A stretch of DNA of 64,000 nucleotides from Vibrio cortegadensis (GTDB taxonomy: Bacteria > Pseudomonadota > Gammaproteobacteria > Enterobacterales > Vibrionaceae). The notes under the pieces are model-generated. The model did no database searches and had not been told where the DNA came from. It saw nothing but the letters and a program-made list of their open reading frames with translations. The DNA is taken from positions 1,798,001 to 1,862,000 of the forward strand of contig NZ_AP025472.1 of assembly GCF_024347395.1 (NCBI RefSeq), in the 5' to 3' direction. Below, one piece after another: positions 8,642 to 17,341 of the stretch. The position numbers were made by a program, and so were the translations under genes. How positions within the stretch are numbered: the stretch's first letter is position 1; every line of letters starts with the position of its first letter.

Positions 8642-9739
8642 TTATTGTTGAGCTTGGCTGTTTAAATATGCGCGATGAGATATGTTTGACCATGGTCGAA
8701 CTTGGTTGATGTAATCAGCCTGAGACGCTTGAATCTCTTTCGCTAAAGCATCTTTTGCTGCGTGCTCTGCCAATAAGCGTCCATTAGCCTCACGTAGAGC
8801 TGCCATTACCTCATCTGGGAAGTTTTTAACCTGAACGTTTGGATATTCAGATTGAATCGACGCCCAGTTTTTACCACTTTCGTGTTTAGACTGAGTGTAC
8901 ATATCGTAAGCGGCGGTCTTCATTGCTATTTTCAATATAGCTTTCAAATCATCCGGAAGCTTTTTCCATGTGCGCTCATTTACTAAGAACTGCAACTCAG
9001 TTCCCGGCTCATGCCAACCTGTGTAGTAGTAAGGAGCAATTTTGTGAAAGCCCATTCGTAAATCCAGAGATGGCCCCACCCACTCTAATGCATCAATCGT
9101 ACGACGCTCTAGAGAGGTATATAACTCTCCAGGGGCAATATTCGTAGGCTTAGCCCCTAACTCGGCAAGGATTTCACCAGCAAACCCAGGGATGCGCATT
9201 TTAAGACCTTTCAAATCATCAACACTGTTGATCTCTTTTTGAAACCAGCCGCCCATTTGGGTATCTGTATTACCACCTGGGAATGAAAGCAGTTTATGTT
9301 TTGAATACACTTTCTCCATCAACTCCATGCCACCACCGTAGTAGAACCATGCGTACTGCTCTGTCGGTAACATACCAAAAGGCATCGAAGTAAAGTACAG
9401 CGTATTAGGCACCTTCCCTTTCCAATAGTAAGACGCGGAATGCCCCATGTCGTATTGACCAGATTTCACCATATCGAACACACCAAGAGGTGCTTTATGT
9501 TTGTTTGATGAATCGATGCGGATCTGTAAACGACCATTCGACATCTCTTCAGCCATTTTAGCCATGTTTTTTGTGGCATCGCCAAAAATTGGAAAGTTCG
9601 GTCCCCATGTTTCTGCAAGTTTCAAACGATAAACTTTATCAGCAGCAGAGGCTGTCGTTGAGACTAACGCAGCACATGTAGCAGCAATAACAACACCACT
9701 GGTAATGGCTCGCTTAATAGATTTCTTTATCAAACTCAT
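8642..9739 (-). CDS. dctP: TRAP transporter periplasmic binding protein, TakP/lactate-like DctP
   Basis: This is a 365-residue exported solute receptor. The ATG at 9739 (MSLIKKSIKRAI) has AAGGA eight bases upstream and begins a normal signal peptide ending near STTASAA. A longer in-frame start lacks support. The core shows DctP features: FDMVKSGQYDMGHSASYYWKG, LKGLKMRIPGFAGEIL with the conserved Arg that binds the substrate carboxylate, and DALEWVGPSLDLRMGFH followed by APYYYTGWHEPGT. The EWVGP...YYYxGWHEPG pattern is that of the TakP-type subgroup (2-oxoacids, lactate and similar monocarboxylates), so I favour a small monocarboxylate over C4-dicarboxylates. That remains inference. It is the first gene of the operon. 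Confidence 0.9.
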   Translation of the reverse strand: MSLIKKSIKRAITSGVVIAATCAALVSTTASAADKVYRLKLAETWGPNFPIFGDATKNMAKMAEEMSNGRLQIRIDSSNKHKAPLGVFDMVKSGQYDMGHSASYYWKGKVPNTLYFTSMPFGMLPTEQYAWFYYGGGMELMEKVYSKHKLLSFPGGNTDTQMGGWFQKEINSVDDLKGLKMRIPGFAGEILAELGAKPTNIAPGELYTSLERRTIDALEWVGPSLDLRMGFHKIAPYYYTGWHEPGTELQFLVNERTWKKLPDDLKAILKIAMKTAAYDMYTQSKHESGKNWASIQSEYPNVQVKNFPDEVMAALREANGRLLAEHAAKDALAKEIQASQADYINQVRPWSNISHRAYLNSQAQQ

Positions 9740-9772
9740 TCTTACGTCCTTGGTTAGGTTTCTTACACTCAT

Positions 9773-10080
9773 ACCTCAGAGTGTCTTCGTGCACCTTTAC
9801 AATGGAATAGAAAATCAAAATAAAAAATCAGCGAGACCACTCAGTAAAACCAGCTTACATCTAGGTATTAGACAATAGTATTAAGTATAAATACGTAGGA
9901 CATAATCAAGGTATGAGATATAAGTCTAAAATATCATTGAGTTAGAAAAGCCAAATATACAGCTCGATGTGAATAGCACTTAAGTATTTACTTGCATTCA
10001 ATTGTTGAGGTTATTTTACTAAGTTGTGACAGAGGTAATTTTATAGCCGTAATTTGGAAGGGAAGTAAATATGTTGCATA
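9773..10080. promoter_or_regulatory. Upstream region of the TRAP operon (about 300 bp)
   Basis: This gene-free AT-rich stretch should hold the dctP promoter and any site for the linked NarL-type regulator. I found no convincing sigma-54 element, CRP site or ORF. Confidence 0.35.
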
Positions 10081-10104
10081 AAAAAACCCCGATAGACGGG
10101 GTTT
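10081..10104 (-). terminator. Terminator of the basic winged-helix gene
   Basis: The stem AAACCCCG (10084-10091) pairs with CGGGGTTT (10097-10104), loop ATAGA, and is followed on minus by a run of T. It sits about 30 bp after the stop. Confidence 0.88.
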
Positions 10105-10131
10105 AAAACTTATGCAGAGCAGAGAGTAAAA

Positions 10132-10500
10132 TTAAACTGCTTTGTAGATAACTTTGTTACCTGCAAGTTGCTCTTTAGCGACTAAGTTTTCTTCTAGAAG
10201 TTTTTTCAATGCACCTGTTGCCCAAGAACCCGCTTTTGCTTCTTCTTGGCCAGCCGCTAGACCGATACTTTTAGGGTTGATACCATCAGCATTGCTTACA
10301 ACAATATCTAGAACTTGTTGCTGCTTAGGAGTTAGTGCAACGTCAACTTTTTTAGTTACTACTGCTGCTACTTTTTTCTCTACTGCTGGCTTTACCGCTA
10401 CAGGCTTTGCTGTTTTAGGCGCAGTTGCTAAGTTTGCCACTGTCGCTTTAATGCGTTTTTGCAGTTTAGCCTGCACTTTACGCTTATGAGCAAGTCTCAT
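10132..10500 (-). CDS. Small basic-tailed winged-helix (MarR-like) protein
   Basis: This is a 122-residue protein from the ATG at 10500 (MRLAHKRKVQ), which has GGAG nine bases upstream. An in-frame TTG-type extension has no ribosome site. Residues 1-55 are rich in Lys, Ala, Val and Pro (AVKPAVEKKVAAVVTKKVD), like the tails of histone-like proteins. Residues 56-122 look like a compact winged helix (LTPKQQQVLDIVVSNADGI, then ALKKLLEENLVAKEQLAGNKVIYKAV). Such genes are usually labelled MarR-family regulators. I see no ligand pocket or dimer helix typical of true MarR, so a nucleoid-associated or architectural role is possible. The function is unknown. Confidence 0.75.
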   Translation of the reverse strand: MRLAHKRKVQAKLQKRIKATVANLATAPKTAKPVAVKPAVEKKVAAVVTKKVDVALTPKQQQVLDIVVSNADGINPKSIGLAAGQEEAKAGSWATGALKKLLEENLVAKEQLAGNKVIYKAV

Positions 10501-10787
10501 TGAATGTTTCTCCAGTTCACTGCCATAACGCAGTGGTGAAAATTTGAAGCGCGATTTATACCAAAATTTGGAAACGATTTGTAGGGTCAAGCAACGAAAG
10601 ACGACGAAAAATGCGTACTTTGCGCAGAAGCGTCTATTATTTATACTACAAGGCCACCGTTATCAGCAATGCATACTGGATGTAAAAACATGCCTTATTT
10701 GTAAGCCGTATAAATATGACATAGGGTGAATGATGCAAACTCTACAATTAAGTAATCATAATTTTAATCTTGAATCTTGAATCTTCC

Positions 10788-11516
10788 ATGGCTAAACTTA
10801 TTGGAGGGATTATCTTTGTCATCGTTTTCTTTTTAATCGGCTTATCGACCGGCTGGCAACAAACACTGTTAACTCTCGCCGTTATGTTGGGTATTTTAGG
10901 CTTCAGTTACCTAGTTATCGCGAAAAGCAGAGTCGCCTATACCCTTACCTCCACTCACTTCCAGCAACACCTTTACAAAGGGGGCTGGGTGGTAAAATGG
11001 ACTAATATCGAAAAAATCGGTGTATGTTCTCATCACGTTGATGGCTGGCACCAACCTCTTCCATGGGTTGGGATAAAACTGAAACACTACTCCCCCTACC
11101 TCAATAGTATCTGCCCTCGAGTGGCAAGTGACATTCTGCTCACTCAACGTGCGCTTCTCTACTTGGGCGCTCGCCAAAACCTAAGGGATCAACAAAACCG
11201 CATGGCACGTCAAAATAGTCAATTAAAGTCAAACTCTAGAAAGGAGGCGAAACGTAAGTTCATTGAATTTGAAGATATCGTGTTAGATTCCAGCCCCTAC
11301 AAAAATAGCCACGGTGAGGTTTATTCGGGGTTACTCGGAATGTTGGCGAACAGGATGAAATACCAACGTAACTACTATGATTACGATGTTTTCATTGCGG
11401 TTGCGGATTTAGATAGAGATGCAGATGAGTTTGTAGGCTTGGCTCGTCGATATTTGGCTGCAGCAAGCGCTGAAGAAGATCCCACCGTTTTTAATAGCCA
11501 TTTAGAAACCGAATAA
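10788..11516 (+). CDS. DUF2982 family membrane protein
   Basis: A protein of about 242 residues with two N-terminal membrane helices (LIGGIIFVIVFFLIGL and TLLTLAVMLGILGFSYLVI) and a cytoplasmic PH-like region (YTLTSTHFQQHLYKGGWVVKWTNIEKIGV). The pattern WHQPLPWVGIKLKHYSPYL matches what I remember of DUF2982, a family of unknown function common in Vibrio and Shewanella. A low-complexity charged linker (about 135-165) precedes the C-terminal part. The ATG at 10788 is preferred over an in-frame TTG at 10770, though neither has a strong ribosome site. It converges on ycbL. Confidence 0.75.
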   Translation: MAKLIGGIIFVIVFFLIGLSTGWQQTLLTLAVMLGILGFSYLVIAKSRVAYTLTSTHFQQHLYKGGWVVKWTNIEKIGVCSHHVDGWHQPLPWVGIKLKHYSPYLNSICPRVASDILLTQRALLYLGARQNLRDQQNRMARQNSQLKSNSRKEAKRKFIEFEDIVLDSSPYKNSHGEVYSGLLGMLANRMKYQRNYYDYDVFIAVADLDRDADEFVGLARRYLAAASAEEDPTVFNSHLETE

Positions 11517-11541
11517 AAAAGGAGACTCAATGGCCTCCTTT
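11515..11541 (-). terminator. Terminator of the ldtD-ycbK-ycbL run
   Basis: AAAGGAG (11518-11524) pairs with CTCCTTT (11535-11541) and is followed on minus by TTTTTTATTC. It also lies just after the DUF2982 stop on plus, but there the tail is not T-rich. Confidence 0.75.
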
Positions 11542-11558
11542 CTAAATATTTACCCTGA

Positions 11559-12212
11559 TTAATAAATAGGCATCTCATCTGCCACATATGGATTTGACAC
11601 TCGTTCACGACCAAATGTGGATTCCGGTCCATGTCCCGGAACAAATTTCACCTCATTACCTAGCGGCCACAATTTTGTCTTGATCGAATTAATCAAGGTT
11701 GCGTGATCGCCTTGTGGGAAATCGGTACGACCAATACTGCCATTAAATAGAACGTCTCCAACAAAAGCCGTTTTTGCAGAATCACTGAATAGCACGACAT
11801 GACCTGGGGTATGACCCGGTGTGTGCAAAATATCAATGCTTTCATTACCAAACTTCACTACATCACCATCATTTAGCCAGTGATGTGGTTCAAACGCTTC
11901 TGTTAACGGGAAACCAAACATTTGACTCTGATTTTCTAAGCCTTGCAGCCAGAAATTATCCGCTTTATGTGGGCCGATGATCTCCACTTTTAAAATATCC
12001 GCAAGTGGCTCAGTTCCGCCGACATGATCTAGATGACCGTGCGTAAGTACAATATTGACGACTTTAACGCCTAACTCTTCAATCAAAACTGCGAGCTGCT
12101 TAACATCACCACCGGGATCGACAACAATACCTTCCATTGTTTCATCACACCAAACAATAGAACAATTTTGAGAAAACGAAGTTACAGGAACAACTTGGTA
12201 CTTTAACGACAT
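11559..12212 (-). CDS. ycbL: Metallo-beta-lactamase-fold hydrolase YcbL (glyoxalase II-like)
   Basis: This 217-residue cytoplasmic metal-dependent hydrolase is of the single-domain type II glyoxalase group. The zinc motif THGHLDHVGG (THxHxDH) is present, with further metal ligands in HTPGHTPGHV, FVGDVLFNGSIGRTD and VPGHGPEST. It lacks the extra C-terminal helical domain of GloB, as YcbL proteins do. The ATG at 12212 (MSLKYQVVPV) with AAGG upstream is preferred over an in-frame TTG at 12227. It follows ycbK and ldtD in the same order as E. coli ycbB-ycbK-ycbL. YcbL enzymes hydrolyse S-lactoylglutathione in vitro; their cellular role in this cluster is unclear. Confidence 0.9.
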   Translation of the reverse strand: MSLKYQVVPVTSFSQNCSIVWCDETMEGIVVDPGGDVKQLAVLIEELGVKVVNIVLTHGHLDHVGGTEPLADILKVEIIGPHKADNFWLQGLENQSQMFGFPLTEAFEPHHWLNDGDVVKFGNESIDILHTPGHTPGHVVLFSDSAKTAFVGDVLFNGSIGRTDFPQGDHATLINSIKTKLWPLGNEVKFVPGHGPESTFGRERVSNPYVADEMPIY

Positions 12213-12276
12213 ATAAAACCTTTCCAATACACGATACTGCGGGAACTATGACATTAGAATTTTACTTTGACAAGGG

Positions 12277-12825
12277 TTACCACGCCCGTGAAGGCCCTGT
12301 ATCAATATGAACAAAATTACTCTTTGGGTAATAGCCAACGCCACCCGCTTTCAGTGTCATTGCCGCTTCTCTAACGTGGCTCAGTTTCACACCATCCAAA
12401 CGGAAATCTAACGCCTGACCTAACATATGGAAACTTTTCTTAGCCACTCCGCTTGATTTTGAACGCAATGCTTCATTTGTGGCTGGCGAACGGTAGCCAG
12501 AGATGATCTGCACCTCAGCTTGTGTACCCAGTAACGTTTGAATTTGATTGATCTGTTCGAAAAGATTCTTATCCATCGCAAAAACTTCATTCCTACGGAA
12601 ATCACGACAAATATGATTCAAACGACCGAGCTCCGACGCCACATAATCTTGACCATTGAAGTAACATGATTCTAATGACTCACCAGTATGTAGGTTATTC
12701 ATAGCTATAGTTCGTGGTTTATCAGGATAAGAAGCCTGAGCTAATCGTGGTGCTAAAGAGGCAACAACGAGCCCGCTACCCGCTAAGCGAATAAACTCTC
12801 GACGAGAAAATAAAGATTGAGACAT
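12277..12825 (-). CDS. ycbK: Tat-exported YcbK-type M15 peptidase-like protein (DUF882)
   Basis: A 182-residue periplasmic protein with a twin-arginine signal (FSRREFIRLAGSGLVVASLAP, residues about 6-26). The mature part has the peptidase M15 / DUF882 fold: QIISGYRSPATNEALR, SFHMLGQALDFRLDG with the HxxxxxxD zinc pair, and the second His in YYPKSNFVHIDTG. A role in cleaving or remodelling peptidoglycan peptides is expected but unproven. The ATG at 12825 places the RR motif near the N-terminus as in E. coli YcbK; a longer start at 12864 adds 13 residues without a convincing ribosome site. The gene sits between ldtD and ycbL. Confidence 0.88.
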   Translation of the reverse strand: MSQSLFSRREFIRLAGSGLVVASLAPRLAQASYPDKPRTIAMNNLHTGESLESCYFNGQDYVASELGRLNHICRDFRRNEVFAMDKNLFEQINQIQTLLGTQAEVQIISGYRSPATNEALRSKSSGVAKKSFHMLGQALDFRLDGVKLSHVREAAMTLKAGGVGYYPKSNFVHIDTGPSRAW

Positions 12826-12998
12826 ACTGAAATTTGTACCGCGTATTAATGGAAACACGGACATTACAGAAAGGAATTTTTAGCGTCAAACGTAAAAAAT
12901 GACCGATTCAGCCAAGTTTCAACGGTTTTTAACGCTTAATTATTGAACAGAATGGAAAAATTCATTGCTTACTGCAATTGTCATTTTTTAGTCAATCA

Positions 12999-14567
12999 TC
13001 ACCCTTTTGTCGCTGCAACCTCATCATAGTGATAGATGTCATCACGGTAATGAGTCTGGCCGCCCTCGAACCACACCGTTTGATAGATGATATGCACTGG
13101 AATGCGACGTTTTAACCGAATGGAGGTATTGGCAGGTTCTTCAGTGCTCACCAATAATTCTTGACTCGGCACACCTTGGGTTTCTAATAAGAGGGAGGCA
13201 AACTTATCGGCATGCTCCACCCTGATACAACCTGAACTGAATGCTCTTACTTCACTGTTAAACAGATTTTTACTGGGAGTATCGTGAAGATAAATCGCTC
13301 GCTTATTTGGCGTATTAAACTTGTATAAGCCTAAGGCATTACGATCACCCGATAGCTGCCTCATTCTGTATGGAAATGCATTTGGGTTAACCGTCGCCCA
13401 ATCTATCTCCGCAGGGTCAATCTCGACGTGTGAATTCCAGCCTTCGATGATCTGAAAATTGTTTCGCACTAAATATTCTGGATCTCTTTTCACTTTAGGA
13501 ATAATGTCTTTCACCATGATTTTCCATGGCACATTCCAAGTGGGGTTCATTATGACGGAATCAAGCTTTGCTTCCATTAATGGTGTTTTACGCGACTTTC
13601 TTCCAACCACAACTTTGGATTCAAAAACTTCTTGCCCTTGATACCAGTAGCTCATATTAAAATCTGGGACATTCACCATAATGATCGACTCTCGGTTTTT
13701 AGGCCACATCCGAGATCTCTCAGCATTAATGGCCAATAACTGAATTCGCTCTTTGGGGCTTAAATTCAGCCATTTCAAAGTTTTAGAGCCAATAATCCCA
13801 TCCGCCTTTAAACCATGCATGTGTTGGAAAAGCTTAACCACCTTAACTAAGGACCGATCAAATTGATTTGTCGATTCATCCACCATCGTCAAGTCGAGTC
13901 CAACAATGGCTAAGCGGTCGAGTAAAATGCTGCGATCAACCAGAATATCACCTTCTCGCTTCAAGCCTATTTGGTAATAACTCGGCACATCATTGCCCAA
14001 TTGGCTTTCTAAATGCTGATAAGAGGATAAAAAAAGCGAATATTCTTCAATAGGTGGCGCTAAATTCGCTATAAATTCAGGCAATTGTGCCGACTTTACT
14101 GCATGAATCAGCGAAGACATACTACCTGTGGAGGGCGGTAGTAAAGAAGAGGAGACTTTCGAATCAAAAAACCATAGCTTTCCGTTTTCTCGCGCATTTT
14201 GACTATAGCTAAGATAGAGAATCAAGGTATCTGTGGCTAATAAATCATATTCAAACCAACGGCCTTGGCTTTTGTAATATCGTAAATAACGCAATTGATG
14301 AGAAAAAAGAGAACTGATTTTGGCGCGATCAATCAAGTCCAATTGAAATTCAAATTGGCTGACTGTCTCTTCATTATACCAAACCAACATATCATTATTT
14401 TGTCGGTAGATATCATCTACGAGTTCAGGAAACTCCAATACTGAAGAGATATTCGAACTCGGCTCTATCCATCTCATATTTTCAAATCGTTCAAGCGTCA
14501 CACTTACACCAGAACTAACATTTGAAAATAAGGCGCAAAACATCAGCAGTACTATTTTGAATTTCAT
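12999..14567 (-). CDS. ldtD: L,D-transpeptidase LdtD (YcbB)
   Basis: This 522-residue periplasmic enzyme forms 3-3 peptidoglycan crosslinks. The ATG at 14567 (MKFKIVLLMFCALFSNVSSG) begins a signal peptide and is preceded by AGGGGC; longer in-frame starts disrupt it. A peptidoglycan-binding helical module lies mid-protein (LVKVVKLFQHMHGLKADGIIGSKTLKWLN). The YkuD catalytic domain follows, with HDTPSK and the active-site motif SSGCIRVE (C447). Length is somewhat shorter than the E. coli enzyme (about 615 residues). It heads the ldtD-ycbK-ycbL cluster, implicated in envelope stress survival. A 134-bp gap separates it from ycbK, so the downstream genes may also have their own promoter. Confidence 0.92.
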   Translation of the reverse strand: MKFKIVLLMFCALFSNVSSGVSVTLERFENMRWIEPSSNISSVLEFPELVDDIYRQNNDMLVWYNEETVSQFEFQLDLIDRAKISSLFSHQLRYLRYYKSQGRWFEYDLLATDTLILYLSYSQNARENGKLWFFDSKVSSSLLPPSTGSMSSLIHAVKSAQLPEFIANLAPPIEEYSLFLSSYQHLESQLGNDVPSYYQIGLKREGDILVDRSILLDRLAIVGLDLTMVDESTNQFDRSLVKVVKLFQHMHGLKADGIIGSKTLKWLNLSPKERIQLLAINAERSRMWPKNRESIIMVNVPDFNMSYWYQGQEVFESKVVVGRKSRKTPLMEAKLDSVIMNPTWNVPWKIMVKDIIPKVKRDPEYLVRNNFQIIEGWNSHVEIDPAEIDWATVNPNAFPYRMRQLSGDRNALGLYKFNTPNKRAIYLHDTPSKNLFNSEVRAFSSGCIRVEHADKFASLLLETQGVPSQELLVSTEEPANTSIRLKRRIPVHIIYQTVWFEGGQTHYRDDIYHYDEVAATKG

Positions 14568-14732
14568 GTTTGCCCCTACCTTGCTCGCCATTTCTTTAGT
14601 ATGGCAAAGAAATGACAAGCTGATAGGAGATTTATTTCATCAAGAGATTTGAATGATCAAATTCATCCTTTAGAACTAGTTCTCAACCTCCGATCAATCG
14701 CCTCAGATATACATTCATATGAATAAGTGCAT

Positions 14733-16094
14733 TTAACTTGTGGCCATACCTAGATCAGACTCATCCCCTTTTGATTTTAAGATCATCATTAGCTGAAACA
14801 ATAAAAGCACGCCTGTTGCCGCAAGACCAATTCCAATGCCACCCCAAATACCTGCCAAGCCATAATCGCGCATGAGTAACCATGCAGCAGGAAGACCAAA
14901 CACCCAATAGCCCACAGCGGTTAACGCCGTCGGCATCAATACGATCTTCATCCCACGTAATAAATTAATCGCTAATAACTGCCATGCATCCGCAACAAAA
15001 CATAACGCGACAACCCAGAGAAGCGACGACAACATCAAGGTTAAATCAGAGTCGCCACTAGCAGTTGGATCATTCAATTGGAAGAACCCAGCAATCACGC
15101 CAGGCCATGCCATAAACACTGCCGCTATAATTGCGCTCAGTACCGACACAATCACGAAACTTTTTTTAACCGTTTCTTTTATACCTTGATGATTCCCCGC
15201 ACCAAAGTCCTTTCCAACAAGAATGGAGGCCGCTTGCGAGAAACCAAAGTTAATACTCCATGTAAAGCTTAAGCATTGTAAAAGGATTTGATGTAATGCT
15301 AACGATGCAACACTAATGACGCCCGCCATTAAGGTGCCACCATAAATTAATCCGTGTTCTAGCAAGCCCGCAATAGCGATAGGCATCCCCATCACCAAAA
15401 GTGGATTCATCAGCTTAAGCGAGTACTCATCTAAATTGAGCCAAGGCGCAAAACGATAGTAAGTTGAGCGTCTAAATACCCAGAAAGAGTAACCGATTAA
15501 CACAAACAGAGCCGATAACGAAGTGCCTGCACCAAGCCCTGAAATCCCCCAATCCAATTTGAAAGCCAATAAATAGCTCAATGGCACATTCAACAATACG
15601 GTGACAATGGACATCACTAATACTGAGCGAGCATCACCAAACGTACTGGTTAACCCCCTTAATACAAGAAGTAATAAGGTTGGTAGCATTGCCCACTTCA
15701 GCGTTCCTAAATAGACCATAGCAATACTAATCACATCTTGAGTTTGACTTGCTTGGCGTAGTAAATCTGGTACAAATACGAAACTGGCATTGAGAACTAA
15801 TGTCAGCAGCACCGATAACATCACCGCACCTTTGATTGCGTAGCGTATCTGCTGAAATCCAAATTCAGGTCGAGCGACACTTTGACCGTAAGCGATAGCA
15901 ATTAGATTTGCGACACAACCAACAATACACCCAGCAATAATAAACACAAACGAGTACACCGATGCACCTAACCCACCAGCAGCAAGATCAGCGACGCTCA
16001 ATCTAGACATCATCCATACGTCGGTTAACACTAACGCCATACCGATGAGCTGAGAGAAAATTAAAGGAAGAGCTAAAGATAAGATTTTTTTCAT
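14733..16094 (-). CDS. MATE-family multidrug/Na+ antiporter
   Basis: This is a 453-residue inner-membrane exporter with about twelve helices in two repeats. The MATE N-terminus is clear (LALPLIFSQLIGMALVLTDVWMMSRLS), as is the repeat-2 motif (MGMPIAIAGLLEHGLIYGGTLMAGVISVASLALHQI). It is transcribed divergently from a LysR-type gene with a short intergenic region, the usual layout for a regulator and its target. Substrates (cationic drugs, dyes or metabolites) cannot be deduced. The start at 16094 gives MKKILSLALP, positioning the first helix as in other family members. Confidence 0.92.
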   Translation of the reverse strand: MKKILSLALPLIFSQLIGMALVLTDVWMMSRLSVADLAAGGLGASVYSFVFIIAGCIVGCVANLIAIAYGQSVARPEFGFQQIRYAIKGAVMLSVLLTLVLNASFVFVPDLLRQASQTQDVISIAMVYLGTLKWAMLPTLLLLVLRGLTSTFGDARSVLVMSIVTVLLNVPLSYLLAFKLDWGISGLGAGTSLSALFVLIGYSFWVFRRSTYYRFAPWLNLDEYSLKLMNPLLVMGMPIAIAGLLEHGLIYGGTLMAGVISVASLALHQILLQCLSFTWSINFGFSQAASILVGKDFGAGNHQGIKETVKKSFVIVSVLSAIIAAVFMAWPGVIAGFFQLNDPTASGDSDLTLMLSSLLWVVALCFVADAWQLLAINLLRGMKIVLMPTALTAVGYWVFGLPAAWLLMRDYGLAGIWGGIGIGLAATGVLLLFQLMMILKSKGDESDLGMATS

Positions 16095-16181
16095 AAATGC
16101 CTCTGATAATTGTTGCCAAAATATCGAGTTAGCGTCTGGTGTTCAATTTACATTTATGCGATTCTGGTATTCATTAAACTC

Positions 16182-17141
16182 ATGCGAGAAATTATGACGC
16201 CATATCCCAACCTGCCCTATTCACATAAAAGCCTCAAAGTCTTTGAAGCGGTTGCAAGACTGACCAGTTTCACGTTGGCGGCAAAAGAGCTTCATGTCAC
16301 GCAAAGTGCTGTGAGTCGGCAGATAAAATTGTTAGAAGATGAAGCAAAAGTCTCTCTGATTGTTCGTCGTCATCGATCGATTGAGTTGACGCTACAAGGG
16401 CGTGAGTTACAGGTTTTACTTGAAAAGCACTACCAATCTTTAGAGTCCTTGATTGCTTCATGGCAACATAACAAGCAGAAGAAAATCGTCATTAAAGCGG
16501 CTTTAAGTTATGCCACTCGTTCACTGATCCCTAAAATTCAGCGACTCAATGAAAAGTACCCAGACCATGAAATCGTCATTATTCCTTCAATGGAAGAAGA
16601 TGAGAGCCTTGAGTCCACCGACTATGATCTCCTCATATTCAATACTCGCGTAGGAAATCGATATAAGAACCGTGTCGATATTCAGTATCTGCGAGAAGAG
16701 TATATGGCTCCCGTTTGCGCTCAAAACCTCACCACAACGCAAAATGACATTAATGCCATCACAACAATGCCTAGACTGCACCCGACTCTGGACCATCAAG
16801 ATTGGAAATCATGGCTAAAAAAGTCTGGGCATAACGATACTCGTAAAGTTCGAAATACCACTTTCTTTACGCTTGATCTTGCGTTGAGTGCATGTTTATC
16901 AGGGCAAGGTGTTACCGTTACAGATTTGCTACTCGTCCTGCCTGAATTAGAGCGCGAATATTTGATTTGCCCTGAGCACGTTCAAGTACAACACAGTGCT
17001 TGGCAATACTTTTGTTATTCCCGATCTCAGTCTTCGATTGTTGATGATCTGGTGGAATGGATTAAAGCGGAAACTGAAGAAGAGCTAAACAGACTTAACC
17101 GACTAGCAAATAAGTATGGTTGGAATAAATCATTTAAGTAA
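16182..17141 (+). CDS. LysR-family regulator divergent from the MATE exporter
   Basis: A 319-residue transcription factor. The N-terminal winged helix (SLKVFEAVARLTSFTLAAKELHVTQSAVSRQIKLLEDEAKVSLIVR) is GcvA-like. The rest is a co-inducer-binding domain of normal length. The ATG at 16182 (MREIMTPYPN) or the in-frame ATG at 16194 are the credible starts; a longer reading from 16110 adds an unlikely N-terminal tail. Divergence from the MATE gene suggests control of that exporter and of itself. The inducer is unknown. Confidence 0.88.
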   Translation: MREIMTPYPNLPYSHKSLKVFEAVARLTSFTLAAKELHVTQSAVSRQIKLLEDEAKVSLIVRRHRSIELTLQGRELQVLLEKHYQSLESLIASWQHNKQKKIVIKAALSYATRSLIPKIQRLNEKYPDHEIVIIPSMEEDESLESTDYDLLIFNTRVGNRYKNRVDIQYLREEYMAPVCAQNLTTTQNDINAITTMPRLHPTLDHQDWKSWLKKSGHNDTRKVRNTTFFTLDLALSACLSGQGVTVTDLLLVLPELEREYLICPEHVQVQHSAWQYFCYSRSQSSIVDDLVEWIKAETEEELNRLNRLANKYGWNKSFK

Positions 17142-17210
17142 CACGTTATCTTCGAATTCAATTCATCGACTAGTCAGTAGATCATCACAAGTCGTGAATC
17201 TATGATTTGT

Positions 17211-17226
17211 TGACAAAGAGGTTACA
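17211..17226 (+). promoter_or_regulatory. Candidate VxrB-type direct repeat upstream of vxrA
   Basis: TGACA (17211-17215), six bases, then TTACA (17222-17226): an 11-bp-period direct repeat, as expected for an OmpR-family dimer. It matches nine of ten positions of the TGACA-N6-TGACA motif that I recall being reported for VxrB. It lies about 115 bp before vxrA, consistent with autoregulation. Confidence 0.6.
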
Positions 17227-17341
17227 AACCTAGTCAAAAAGCGTTTAAAATTCGTAATTCTTGAATCCCTAATTGCCTTAAGCCTGTGATGGCTTTTAGT
17301 AAGTAATCTATCCTTTAGATAACCGTCAATAAGAGAGACTC

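Noticed and set aside
10154..10489. 111-residue plus-strand ORF opposite the winged-helix gene
   Set aside because: Shadow frame produced by the Ala/Lys-rich coding strand; no ribosome site.
17210..17215. TTGACA as the -35 box of vxrA
   Set aside because: No -10-like hexamer lies 16-18 bp downstream; the direct repeat reads better as a regulator site.
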